DNA of 64,000 nucleotides from Alicyclobacillus kakegawensis NBRC 103104 (GTDB lineage Bacteria; Bacillota; Bacilli; Alicyclobacillales; Alicyclobacillaceae). The notes under the pieces are model-generated. The model worked only from the letters and a program-made list of their open reading frames with translations. It had not been told where the DNA came from and ran no database searches. Made by a program: the position numbers and the translations under genes. The stretch spans positions 1 to 64,000 of the forward strand of contig NZ_BCRP01000012.1 in the NCBI RefSeq assembly GCF_001552655.1, in the 5' to 3' direction. Below are positions 42,218-50,852 of the stretch, piece by piece (the first letter of the stretch is position 1; each line of letters starts with the position of its first letter).

Positions 42218-43189
42218 ATGGGGTTGTTCAAGTATCTGATCCGGCGTGTGCTGTACATCATCGTGGCGTTTTTTGTCGTCAGCTTGGTCACGTTCTTTTT
42301 GATGAAGGCTGCACCCGGGAGCTTTCTGCAATTGAACCAATACGTGGGCAACATCGCCGCGGCGGCCACCAGCATGGGCCTGGACAATGTGGTCGCGCAA
42401 GAGTTGGCGCAGGAATATCATCTCCATGACCCCTGGTATGTTCAATATTGGTACTATGTCTGGCACTTCATCACGTTTCATATGGGATATTCGTTCGAAT
42501 TCCCCAATACCGATACGATGACGTTGATTCGCCAAACTTTTCCGCTCTCCCTGGGCCTGGCTGTGACTTCCATTGCTGTTGCGATGGTGCTGTCGATTGT
42601 ATTTGGCACGCTTGCGGCTGTGCGGGAGAACTCCTGGATCGACGGAAGCACGATGTTTGTGGCCATGATAGGGACGGCGGTGCCGTCTTATGTCGTGGCT
42701 GTGTTTCTGATGCTTGTCTTTGGGGTCTGGTTTCATCTGTTGCCAGTCCTCGGATACCAAGGTCCGCAGTATTTCATCTTGCCGGTACTGTCGTTGGCCA
42801 TCCCGATGATGGGTTCGATGTCGCGTTACATGCGCAACAGCTTGATAGAAAGTCTCCATTCCGAGTACATCATCACGGTATTTGCCAAGGGGGGAAGCCT
42901 GTGGCAGGCGGCTTTTGGGCATGCCATGCGCAATTCACTGCTGCCGTTTGTCACGGTGGTGGGGCCCCACCTGGCCGCCCTGATGATGGGCACCGTCTTC
43001 ATCGAACAGCTGTTTGGCTTGCCGGGCCTGGCTCATGTTTTCACTGATGCGGCCTCAACCAGGGACTATCCGCTCATCATGGATTCGACGTTGCTGTATT
43101 CACTGGTCATCATGGTCATGAACCTGATTGTCGATCTTATCTACGGCGTGCTCGATCCCCGCATTCGCAGGTCCAGGTATGTGCAATGA
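42218..43189 (+). CDS. Opp/Dpp-type ABC transporter permease (DppB-like)
   Basis: The 323-aa protein has the DppB/OppB pattern: a first helix right at the N-terminus (YLIRRVLYIIVAFFVVSLVTF), five further helices, and the cytoplasmic EAA-like loop (here FAKGGSLWQAAFGHAMRNSL). It forms half of the membrane channel with the following gene product. The start is ATG 42218 after GAGAGGTGG, directly after the stem-loop. Confidence 0.9.
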   Translation: MGLFKYLIRRVLYIIVAFFVVSLVTFFLMKAAPGSFLQLNQYVGNIAAAATSMGLDNVVAQELAQEYHLHDPWYVQYWYYVWHFITFHMGYSFEFPNTDTMTLIRQTFPLSLGLAVTSIAVAMVLSIVFGTLAAVRENSWIDGSTMFVAMIGTAVPSYVVAVFLMLVFGVWFHLLPVLGYQGPQYFILPVLSLAIPMMGSMSRYMRNSLIESLHSEYIITVFAKGGSLWQAAFGHAMRNSLLPFVTVVGPHLAALMMGTVFIEQLFGLPGLAHVFTDAASTRDYPLIMDSTLLYSLVIMVMNLIVDLIYGVLDPRIRRSRYVQ

Positions 43190-43237
43190 CGTTTCCTCAC
43201 CATCTGCAGTGGTATCTGTCTAGAAGGGGGCAAGGAT

Positions 43238-44128
43238 ATGGCGGTGGAAATTGGGCGGCCTGACAGCCTGTCGCGGGCGATGTGGCGAAGATCCATCCTG
43301 CGTATGCGATGGCACCGTTTCTCCCGCAATCCCTTGGCGCTTGCGGGGTTGGCGGTGATTGCCGTGCTGGTGCTGTTGGCCATTCTGGCGCCCTTGATTG
43401 CTCCGTATCCTTATTTTAAGTCTGATTTCTCAGCGACGTACCAAGCGCCGAGTCTGCAACACTGGCTGGGCACCGATTCGTTGGGGCGGGATGTCCTAAG
43501 CCGCGTCCTGTGGGGACTGCGCAGCGCCTGCATTGTCGGTTTTGGTGCTGAGGCCGTGGAATTGACGTTGGGCGTTCTGCTCGGTGCCGTGGCCGGTTAC
43601 ATGGGCGGGTTTGTGGACAATGTCTTGATGCGTGTCGTCGATATCGTGTACGCGTTTCCGAGTTTCTTGTTCAGCATCATCCTGGTGGTTTTGCTCGGTC
43701 ACAACATCTGGGCGGTGTTGATTGCTGTATCGGCGACCAGTTGGGTTGGTATGGCGCGGGTGGTGCGCAGTCAGGTGTTGACCATCCGCCAGTCTGGCTA
43801 TATCGAGAGCGCCCTCGCCATGGGAGCGGGGTGGTGGCGGGCGATACGCCGTTACGTGATTCCGAATTCTCTGGGACCTATTCTGGTCGCTGTTACGTTT
43901 GGTATCCCTGCAAACATGATGACTGAAGCCGGCTTGTCTGTCGTCGGGTTGGGCATTGAGCCGCCGACGCCAGACCTCGGACAAATGATTATTGAAGGGC
44001 AATCGTCACTGTTTTCTTACCCGTATCTCTTGCTTGCTCCGGCACTTGTGTTCGCTGTGGCCCTGCTCGCGTTCACGTTTGTCGGTGATGGACTGCGCGA
44101 CGCGTTTGACACCAAGCAACGGCGCTAA
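43238..44128 (+). CDS. Opp/Dpp-type ABC transporter permease (DppC-like)
   Basis: The 296-aa protein shows the DppC/OppC order: a cytoplasmic Arg-rich N-terminus, a first helix (ALAGLAVIAVLVLLAILAPL), the HWLGTDSLGRDVLSR periplasmic-face motif, and the ESALAMGAGWWRAIRRYVIPN EAA loop, cut here at the conserved Gly. It pairs with the DppB-like permease. It is preceded by AGAAGGGGGCAAGG and followed 19 nt later by the first ATPase gene. Confidence 0.9.
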   Translation: MAVEIGRPDSLSRAMWRRSILRMRWHRFSRNPLALAGLAVIAVLVLLAILAPLIAPYPYFKSDFSATYQAPSLQHWLGTDSLGRDVLSRVLWGLRSACIVGFGAEAVELTLGVLLGAVAGYMGGFVDNVLMRVVDIVYAFPSFLFSIILVVLLGHNIWAVLIAVSATSWVGMARVVRSQVLTIRQSGYIESALAMGAGWWRAIRRYVIPNSLGPILVAVTFGIPANMMTEAGLSVVGLGIEPPTPDLGQMIIEGQSSLFSYPYLLLAPALVFAVALLAFTFVGDGLRDAFDTKQRR

Positions 44129-44147
44129 CGGGAAAGGGGGGCTGCGC

Positions 44148-45176
44148 GTGTCCGCAGTACTTCGGATAGACGATTTGCGCGTACAGTTCCGTTCTGACCA
44201 GGGACTCGTGCACGCCGTCAATGGGCTCAACCTCGAACTTCCGGCTGGAGGCGCAATCGCCATCGTAGGTGAGAGCGGCAGCGGCAAGAGCACAGCCATG
44301 ACGGCTTTGATGCGGCTTTTGCCGCGTACGGCCCGCGTTTCTGGGCGCATCTGGTTTGATGGACAAGACCTCCTCGCCCTGTCCGAGCGCCAGATGAGAA
44401 AATTGCGCGGCCACCAAGTATCGATGGTGTTTCAGAATCCCATGGCCTATCTGAATCCCACCAAGACGATTGGACAACAGCTGATGGAACCGCTCCTGTA
44501 TCACCATTTAGCAACGCCACGGCAGGCCAGGTGGCGCGCCCTTGAGTTCCTGGAGCGTGTCGGTATCGCGGACGCCGAGTCCCGGTTCAAGGGCTATCCG
44601 TTTGAATTCAGTGGCGGTATGTTGCAGCGGGTGATGATTGCCATGGCTCTGATGGCTGGCCCCAAGTTGTTGATAGCCGATGAGCCGACGACCGCATTGG
44701 ATGTCACCGTACAGGCTGAAATTCTGGCCCTGCTGAAAGAATTGCAGGCCGAACACGGGATGGGCATGATTTTGGTGACCCACGACCTGGCCGTGGCGGC
44801 GCAGATGGCGGATGAAATATATGTCATGTACGCTGGCTTGGTGGTGGAACACCTGCCCGCCGGTTCGCTTATGAGCGCTCACGCCCACCCGTATCTGCAC
44901 GGTCTGCTTCGTTCGATTCCGAGAATCGACGGGCCGCGGGAGAAGCTCCCCTTCATCGCGGGCAACCCGGTGAACCCGGTCGGGGCCTTGCCGCAAGGGT
45001 GCCTGTTTGCAAGCCGCTGTAGCCAACGCCGTCCGGAGTGCAACCAGCGTCCACCCACTGTCCGTCTTGACAACAACCACGAAGTCGTGTGTTGGCTCCC
45101 CGATATCGGTGTGGAGGGTGATAAGAGTGGCCCGTTTGACGTCCCAACGGTTGGCCCAGCTGGAACACGTCTATAA
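44148..45176 (+). CDS. Opp/Dpp-type ABC transporter ATPase (DppD-like)
   Basis: The 342-aa protein has GESGSGKST (Walker A, about residue 42), FSGGMLQRV (signature, about 157), LLIADEPTTALD (Walker B) and the C-terminal oligopeptide/dipeptide ATPase domain with a Cys cluster (GCLFASRCSQRRPEC) that can carry an iron-sulfur cluster in this family. It powers the importer. GTG 44148 follows AAAGGGGGG. Its end overlaps the next ATPase gene by 50 nt, longer than usual. Confidence 0.9.
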   Translation: MSAVLRIDDLRVQFRSDQGLVHAVNGLNLELPAGGAIAIVGESGSGKSTAMTALMRLLPRTARVSGRIWFDGQDLLALSERQMRKLRGHQVSMVFQNPMAYLNPTKTIGQQLMEPLLYHHLATPRQARWRALEFLERVGIADAESRFKGYPFEFSGGMLQRVMIAMALMAGPKLLIADEPTTALDVTVQAEILALLKELQAEHGMGMILVTHDLAVAAQMADEIYVMYAGLVVEHLPAGSLMSAHAHPYLHGLLRSIPRIDGPREKLPFIAGNPVNPVGALPQGCLFASRCSQRRPECNQRPPTVRLDNNHEVVCWLPDIGVEGDKSGPFDVPTVGPAGTRL

Positions 45177-46164
45177 GACTTTTTCCACACAGCGTGGCGA
45201 GGTAAGGGCGTGCGATGACGTCTCGCTTGTGGTTACGAAAGGGCAGAGCCTGGGGGTCGTTGGCGAGAGCGGAAGTGGTAAATCGACTCTGGTACGGATT
45301 CTCCTGATGCTGATCCCTCCAACCTCAGGCCGCGTATGGGTGCATGGTACAGACGTTACTCACCTGCCTGAACGCAGGTTGAAACCGTACCGCCGGCAGA
45401 TCCAGTTTGTTGCACAAGATCCCTTATCCGCGCTGGTGCCTAATCTGACCGTGGCTGAAAATATCGCTGAACCGCTGTGGATTCATCGTATCGGTGACAA
45501 GTCATCGCGGCGTGAGACGGCGCTTGCGCTGATGGAGAAGGTTGGTTTGACCCTGGCCTTGGGCAACTCCTTTCCCAGTGAATTGAGCGGCGGTCAGCAG
45601 CAGCGTGTCGCCATCGCGAGAGCGCTCGCTCTCATGCCGGAATTGATTGTCCTCGACGAGGCCGTATCGAGTCTCGACGTCTCCATTCAAGCCCAGATCC
45701 TCAATCTTTTACAAACCTTGAAGGAGGATATGGAACTCACCTACGTCTTCATTTCTCACAACCTGGCGGTCATCCGTCTTATGTGTGAGCAGACCGCCGT
45801 CATGTACAAGGGAAGAATTATCGAGTGGGGCGAGTCGGAGACCCTCTTTGCCACCCCCCTACACCCGTATACACGGGAGTTGATTGATGCCATTCCTGCT
45901 TTCACGGCGCAAGGGGTGACACCACTGCGGGCGGTGGGCAGGAAGACGTTTGAGGCAAGCGGTTCGACCGTGACAGGGTGTCCCTACCATCCGCGCTGTC
46001 CACTGGCATCTGAGGTGTGCAGGCGGGATCGACCGTCCCTGCGGCCGGTGGGAGATCGCCAGGTGGCCTGCCACCATGCTGACGTGGCCCACGTTTCGTG
46101 CGCAGTCTCCAGGCGACGCGGTCATGAAAAGCGGTTGGTGGAAAAAGGAGGAAACGGAGGATGA
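45127..46164 (+). CDS. Opp/Dpp-type ABC transporter ATPase (DppF-like)
   Basis: The 345-aa second ATPase has GESGSGKST (about residue 45), LSGGQQQRVAIARAL signature, LIVLDEAVSSLD Walker B and the C-terminal Cys motif (CPYHPRCPLASEVC). It completes a five-gene importer (binding protein, two permeases, two ATPases). I chose GTG 45127, six nt after GGAGGGTGA. It overlaps the following Gfo/Idh gene by ATGA, tying transporter and enzyme genes into one transcript. Confidence 0.9.
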   Translation: MARLTSQRLAQLEHVYKTFSTQRGEVRACDDVSLVVTKGQSLGVVGESGSGKSTLVRILLMLIPPTSGRVWVHGTDVTHLPERRLKPYRRQIQFVAQDPLSALVPNLTVAENIAEPLWIHRIGDKSSRRETALALMEKVGLTLALGNSFPSELSGGQQQRVAIARALALMPELIVLDEAVSSLDVSIQAQILNLLQTLKEDMELTYVFISHNLAVIRLMCEQTAVMYKGRIIEWGESETLFATPLHPYTRELIDAIPAFTAQGVTPLRAVGRKTFEASGSTVTGCPYHPRCPLASEVCRRDRPSLRPVGDRQVACHHADVAHVSCAVSRRRGHEKRLVEKGGNGG

Positions 46165-47180
46165 GCAGTCTGAAGGTGGCGATAATCGGCGCCGGGACGA
46201 TGGGATGGGTCCATTCGGACGGGTACCGCAACATGGCGGATGTCGATCTGGTCGGCATTCTCGACATCCGGGCGGATGCGGCACGGCGTCTGGCTGCGAG
46301 CAAGGATACAGCAGCTTTCACGGACATGGATGAGCTGATTCGCGAAGCGCGGCCGGACATCATCGATGTTTGTGTTCCTACCTACCTGCACCGGCAGGTG
46401 GTCGAAGCGGCAGCTTCGGCAGGGTGTCACGTCATCTGCGAGAAGCCGATTGCCCGCACGTTGGAGGATGCGCGGGCCATGATACGCGCCTGTCGGGCGG
46501 CCGGTGTGCAACTGTACATCGCCCACGTCGTGCGGTTTTTTCCTGAATATCGGCGCGCACATGACTGGGTGGCCAGCGGTGCCGCCGGACGCGTCGGTGT
46601 GGTGCGGGCGATGCGAGGCGGGGCTTTCCCCACAGCCTGGGAGGACTGGTACGTGAACGTGGCCAAAAGCGGAACGGTCATCGTCGACTCCATGATCCAT
46701 GATTTCGATTTTCTGCGCTGGTGTTTTGGTGAGGTCCACCGCGTCTTTGCCAAGAGTCAACTCGGGCGCGATCTGATGAAGCTGGACCATGCGTTTGTCA
46801 GCCTGCGCTTTCGCAATGGGGTCATGGCGCACGTCGAGGGGACCTGGGCGTACCCGAAGGGATTCCAGACCGAATTGGAAATCGCCGGTTCGCAAGGACT
46901 GCTCGAGTTCAGGAGTGGGCGTGCAGCGGCCCTGAGCAGCCAATTCCGGCAGACGGAGCACACCGCCGCCGGCGTGGAGGTGCCCGAAAGTCCGTTGCGG
47001 ATAAGCCCGTATCAACGAGAGCTGGAGCACTTTGTGCAATGCATTCAATCCGGTGAGAAGCCGCTGGTGACGGCCGAGGACGCGTTAAAAGCCCTGGAAA
47101 TCAGTCTCGCGGCCTTGACCAGTGTCCAGACGGGGGCGCCGGTTGTGTTGCACGAGACGGCTGGATACGACCAAGAATGA
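46161..47180 (+). CDS. Gfo/Idh/MocA-family oxidoreductase (second of three)
   Basis: The 339-aa protein has a Rossmann start (VAIIGAGTMGWVHSDGY), the EKP motif (VICEKPIA, about residue 96) and DSMIHDFDFLRW (about 178), where the Asp and His of the usual D-x-G-x-H motif are kept. It should oxidise a sugar hydroxyl with NAD(P). The ATGA overlap with the transporter ATPase gene and the following paralogue suggest that imported substrate is handled directly. The sequence is well diverged from its neighbouring paralogue, so the two likely have different substrates or opposite directions. Confidence 0.87.
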   Translation: MSSLKVAIIGAGTMGWVHSDGYRNMADVDLVGILDIRADAARRLAASKDTAAFTDMDELIREARPDIIDVCVPTYLHRQVVEAAASAGCHVICEKPIARTLEDARAMIRACRAAGVQLYIAHVVRFFPEYRRAHDWVASGAAGRVGVVRAMRGGAFPTAWEDWYVNVAKSGTVIVDSMIHDFDFLRWCFGEVHRVFAKSQLGRDLMKLDHAFVSLRFRNGVMAHVEGTWAYPKGFQTELEIAGSQGLLEFRSGRAAALSSQFRQTEHTAAGVEVPESPLRISPYQRELEHFVQCIQSGEKPLVTAEDALKALEISLAALTSVQTGAPVVLHETAGYDQE

Positions 47181-47191
47181 GGGGGATGGTC

Positions 47192-48187
47192 ATGACCAAG
47201 CAACCGTTGGGTATTGGCATCCTGAGCTTCGCTCACATGCATGCCTATGCGTACGCAGACGTCCTCAAGCAGCTGCCTAACGTGCGCATTCAGGCAGTGG
47301 CAGACACGGACGAGGAACGCGGCCGTAAGGCCCAGGCGCAATATGGCGGAGATTTCTGCGTGGATTATCAGCGGCTGTTGCAGCGGGAAGACATTGATGC
47401 GGTCATTGTGTGTTCGGAAAACGCCCGCCATGCCGAAATGGTGCTGGCTGCGGCCGAGGCGGGCAAACATGTGCTCTGCGAAAAACCGATAGCCACCACA
47501 GTGAATGATGCACAACGCATGATTGACGCCTGCGAGCAACATCAGGTAACGTTACAAATCGCATTCCCTGTCCGCTTCAGTACGCCCCTTTGCCGCCTGA
47601 AGCAGACGGTGGAGGAGGGACGCCTTGGCCGAATCGTGGCCATCCGCGGCACCAATCACGGGCAAAATCCAGGCGGATGGTTCGTAGACCCGGTCCTTTC
47701 CGGCGGCGGGGCCGTGATGGATCATACTGTGCATGTCGTGGATATCATGCGTTGGCTGTCGGAAAGTGAGGTCCGGGAGGTCTACGCCGAGGTCGACACC
47801 CGTTTTTACGACATCGAGACGGACGATTGCGGTCTGCTTATGCTGGAATTTGAGAATGGCGTATTCGCGTCTCACGATCCCAGTTGGTCACGGCCGCGCG
47901 CATACCCAACGTGGGGGGATGTGACGCTTGAGGTGATAGGCACCGGCGGAGTGACGCAGGTGGACGCGCTTGCCCAGCACCTGGACGTGTACTCCGACAG
48001 AGACGGCGGGTATCAGCACGCCTTTTTTGGCGATTCGATGGACGCGGCGCTGATTTTGGACTTCGTGGACTGTGTGCAAACCGGGCGCATGCCTTCCATT
48101 TCCGGCGTAGACGGTCTGCGCGCGCTGGAGGTTGCTCTGGCTGCCTATGAATCGGCGCAGTCCGGCCGCCCGGTGAGGCTCCGCTGA
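47192..48187 (+). CDS. Gfo/Idh/MocA-family oxidoreductase (third of three)
   Basis: The 331-aa protein shows GIGILSFAHMHAYAY at the N-terminus, a variant of the Rossmann motif, VLCEKPIA (about residue 92) and the VMDHTVHVVDIMRW catalytic region (about 175). The family role is NAD(P)-linked sugar oxidation or reduction. The ATG at 47192 follows GAGGGGGATGG; an ATG at 47177 overlaps the previous stop. It is the last gene before a 110-bp gap and a further TIM-barrel gene. The first glycine-rich loop lacks the GxGxxG of its two relatives, which may alter cofactor use. Confidence 0.85.
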   Translation: MTKQPLGIGILSFAHMHAYAYADVLKQLPNVRIQAVADTDEERGRKAQAQYGGDFCVDYQRLLQREDIDAVIVCSENARHAEMVLAAAEAGKHVLCEKPIATTVNDAQRMIDACEQHQVTLQIAFPVRFSTPLCRLKQTVEEGRLGRIVAIRGTNHGQNPGGWFVDPVLSGGGAVMDHTVHVVDIMRWLSESEVREVYAEVDTRFYDIETDDCGLLMLEFENGVFASHDPSWSRPRAYPTWGDVTLEVIGTGGVTQVDALAQHLDVYSDRDGGYQHAFFGDSMDAALILDFVDCVQTGRMPSISGVDGLRALEVALAAYESAQSGRPVRLR

Positions 48188-48297
48188 AGGGTGTCCGTTT
48201 TCACCTCTCCCTTGTCCCGATACGCCCGATTCTTTTAAAATTGAACGGAGAAGTGTGCAATTGTTCACGCCATCCTGGATCCCGAGGAGAGGTTGCC

Positions 48298-49266
48298 ATG
48301 AAGCTTGGAGTATTTGCCGTTTTGTTTGGCCAGAAACCGCTTGAGGAGGCGCTCGATATCATCGCCGAGGCCGGTTTGCAGACTGTCGAAATCGGCACCG
48401 GCGGCAACCCTGGGAAGGCTCATTGCAATCCGGCCGAGTTGCTTGCCGATGAGGGCAAGCTGCGGGCGTTTCGGCAGGCGGTGGAAAGCCGGGGCCTGGA
48501 GATCAGCGCCCTTAGCTGTCACGATAACCCGCTTCATCCCTATGCCGAAGCGGCTCGGCAGGCGCATGAGGATTTCGTCAACACGGTCCTGTTGGCGGAG
48601 CGGCTCGGAGTGAAAAACGTCATCACGTTTTCCGGCTGCCCCGGTGAGTCGGACCACTCCCGGTACCCGGTCTGGGTGACCTGCCCCTGGCCGACCGACA
48701 ACCTGACGGTGCTGGAGTGGCAGTGGAATGAAAAGGTCATTCCGTACTGGCGCGAGCAGAACCGGTTTGTCGCGGAGCATGGGGTGCGGGTTGCGATTGA
48801 GCCGCATCCAAGCTTTGTTGTGTACAATACCGAAACGATGCTTCGGCTGCGCGAAGCATGCGGTGAATCCATCGGCGTGAACTTTGACCCGAGCCACCTC
48901 TTCTGGCAAGCCATGGATCCGGTGGTGGCCATCAAGGAATTGGCGGCAGCGGGGGCGCTTTTCCACGTGCACGCCAAGGACACAGCGTTCGACCGCGAGA
49001 ACACGGCCAAAAACGGCGTCCTGGACACCAAGCCGTATACAGACGAGTTGCACCGCTCCTGGATCTTCCGCACCGTCGGGTACGGCCACGGGGAGGAGAC
49101 TTGGCGGCGAATCGTGAGCGCCCTGCAGCTGGTCGGCTACGACGGGGCCATCAGTATCGAACACGAAGACAGTCTGATGTCGATTGAAGAAGGATTCCAA
49201 AAAGCGGTGAAGTTTTTGCAGCAGCAGCTCATTCGCGAACGTCTGGACAAGGTGTGGTGGGCCTGA
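48298..49266 (+). CDS. TIM-barrel sugar isomerase/lyase-like protein
   Basis: The 322-aa protein is another member of the sugar phosphate isomerase/epimerase fold, longer than its window relatives. Metal ligands are seen in VAIEPHP (Glu), GVNFDPSHLFW (Asp), FHVHAKDT (His) and ISIEHED (Glu). The FDPSHLFWQ segment and the region around residue 130 (PWPTDNLTVLEWQWNEKVIPYW) are typical of a subgroup found beside Gfo/Idh genes. It follows three Gfo/Idh genes and the importer. ATG 48298 follows GAGGAGAGG. An isomerase, epimerase or keto-glycoside lyase role is possible. Confidence 0.83.
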   Translation: MKLGVFAVLFGQKPLEEALDIIAEAGLQTVEIGTGGNPGKAHCNPAELLADEGKLRAFRQAVESRGLEISALSCHDNPLHPYAEAARQAHEDFVNTVLLAERLGVKNVITFSGCPGESDHSRYPVWVTCPWPTDNLTVLEWQWNEKVIPYWREQNRFVAEHGVRVAIEPHPSFVVYNTETMLRLREACGESIGVNFDPSHLFWQAMDPVVAIKELAAAGALFHVHAKDTAFDRENTAKNGVLDTKPYTDELHRSWIFRTVGYGHGEETWRRIVSALQLVGYDGAISIEHEDSLMSIEEGFQKAVKFLQQQLIRERLDKVWWA

Positions 49267-49332
49267 CAGCCTGTTGACGGGGGACCTGCCGGGAACCTCG
49301 GCACCCCGAGACGGAGGAGATGATCACATCGC

Positions 49333-50169
49333 ATGGCACATCCCCAGATCCAGGCGCACCGAGGATGGAGCGGGCGTTACCCCGAGAACACATGCTTGGC
49401 CTTCGAGCGGGCACTGGATCTGCCGATTGAGGGCATCGAGTTGGACGTCCAGCTGTCGGCGGATGGAGTCCCGGTGGTGATGCATGATGCGACGGTGGAT
49501 CGGACGACCGGTAGTCATGGCCGGGTGGCTTCGTACACGGCGCGGGAGTTGGCGCGGTTGAATGCGGCTGCCCATTGGCCAGCGTCCACCCGTCCAGGGT
49601 CCCGCTCATCCAATCTGAAACGCCAGGTCCTCGAGCAGGGCCTGGCGTTTCAGCCCATCCCGACGCTGGAACAGGCGCTGACGGCGATTTGGATGGCGCG
49701 GCCAGAGGCCATTGTCAACATGGAACTCAAGGTGTATCGCGCGGGCGGCCGGGCGCTGGTGGACGCCGTCGTGCCGGTGGCGCGGGAGTTGGCGCGCCGT
49801 ATGTCGGTGCCCTTCCGGTGTGTCCGCTTTTCGTCGTTTCGCCACACCTGTCTGGAGTATCTCAAGTCGCGCTGGCCGGACGTCCCCATCGGTCTGTTGT
49901 TTGATCGCGACGTGGGGCAGCCGTGGCGCCGGGCGCGACGGCTTGGTGCTGAATCGGTCAACCTGCAGCACCTTCTCATCCGGCCCGATACCGTGGCTGC
50001 CTGCCACGAGGCGGGAGTCCAGGTGGCCGCCTGGACGGTGGACGATCCGGCCCGCATCGCGGAGATGTATCGGTGGGGCGTGGATGTGCTGATCTCCAAT
50101 CATCCAGACGTGGCGGAGACGGTGCGCAGACAATGGCTGAAGGGGGACAACACGTGGACGTCATCCTAA
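49333..50169 (+). CDS. Glycerophosphodiester phosphodiesterase
   Basis: The 278-aa TIM-barrel protein has the GDPD catalytic residues: AHRG (His-Arg, residues 8-11), IELDVQL (Glu-x-Asp, about 36) and VMHDATVDRTT (His, about 51). It cleaves glycerophosphodiesters to glycerol-3-phosphate and an alcohol. No signal peptide is evident, so it acts in the cytosol. GGAGGAGATGATC precedes its ATG, and its end overlaps the MgtC-like gene by 16 nt. The adjacent glycan genes raise the option of teichoic-acid-derived substrates (inference). Confidence 0.87.
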   Translation: MAHPQIQAHRGWSGRYPENTCLAFERALDLPIEGIELDVQLSADGVPVVMHDATVDRTTGSHGRVASYTARELARLNAAAHWPASTRPGSRSSNLKRQVLEQGLAFQPIPTLEQALTAIWMARPEAIVNMELKVYRAGGRALVDAVVPVARELARRMSVPFRCVRFSSFRHTCLEYLKSRWPDVPIGLLFDRDVGQPWRRARRLGAESVNLQHLLIRPDTVAACHEAGVQVAAWTVDDPARIAEMYRWGVDVLISNHPDVAETVRRQWLKGDNTWTSS

Positions 50170-50831
50170 TCAAGCTGGGGTTGTCTGCCCTGTGCGGGAT
50201 CGTCCTCGGCCTGGAGCGGGAGATCAAGCACAAGCCCTTGGGCCTGAAAACCTGCCTGGTCATCTCGGTAGCCAGCTGCCTGCTCACCATCGTCTCCATC
50301 GAGTCCGCGCTGGCCTCTTGGGGCGGATCGCAGATGATACGGGCGGATCCGATGCGCTTGGCGGCCCAGATTGTCAGCGGCATCGGCTTCCTGGGGGCCG
50401 GCGTCATCCTGCGTCGCAGCAACGAGGTGATCTCGGGACTGACCACCGCGGCCATTGTCTGGGCCGCCTCGGGTCTTGGCATCGCCATTGGCGCAGGCTA
50501 CTATGCGGAGTCGCTGATGGGCCTCTCCCTCATCATCATCAGCGTCGAGGTGATCCCGTTCATCATGAAGCGGGTGGGCCCCCGCGCGCTGCGCGAAGAC
50601 GAAGTCCATGTTACTGTCATCGTCGGTAGCGAAGGCGCGATTGAATCGGTAGTCAAGGCGGTGGTGGGCTTGGGGATGCACGTGGAAAACCTGCGCGTGC
50701 GCGGCCTTGAGGACGGGCACGAGGTGTTTCTGACCTGCGCGGCCGCCCTCGGCCATGACGAAATCCCGGATGCCTACCGCAGACTCATCGCTCTTGCCGA
50801 TGTCCGCTACGCGGAAATCGAGGTGCTGTGA
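50154..50831 (+). CDS. MgtC/SapB-family membrane protein
   Basis: The 225-aa protein has four to five N-terminal helices with the MgtC signature (CGIVLGLEREIKHKPLGLKT, residues about 13-32, and GIGFLGAGVILR, about 77), then a cytoplasmic ACT-like C-terminal domain. MgtC proteins modulate membrane energetics and low-Mg or acid responses rather than transport Mg directly. GTG 50154 follows AAGGGGGAC; a possible ATG at 50133 is further upstream. It is coupled to the GDPD gene by overlap and faces lutC tail to tail. Confidence 0.87.
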   Translation: MDVILIKLGLSALCGIVLGLEREIKHKPLGLKTCLVISVASCLLTIVSIESALASWGGSQMIRADPMRLAAQIVSGIGFLGAGVILRRSNEVISGLTTAAIVWAASGLGIAIGAGYYAESLMGLSLIIISVEVIPFIMKRVGPRALREDEVHVTVIVGSEGAIESVVKAVVGLGMHVENLRVRGLEDGHEVFLTCAAALGHDEIPDAYRRLIALADVRYAEIEVL

Positions 50832-50852
50832 CCTTCCGGCGACATGTGCACA

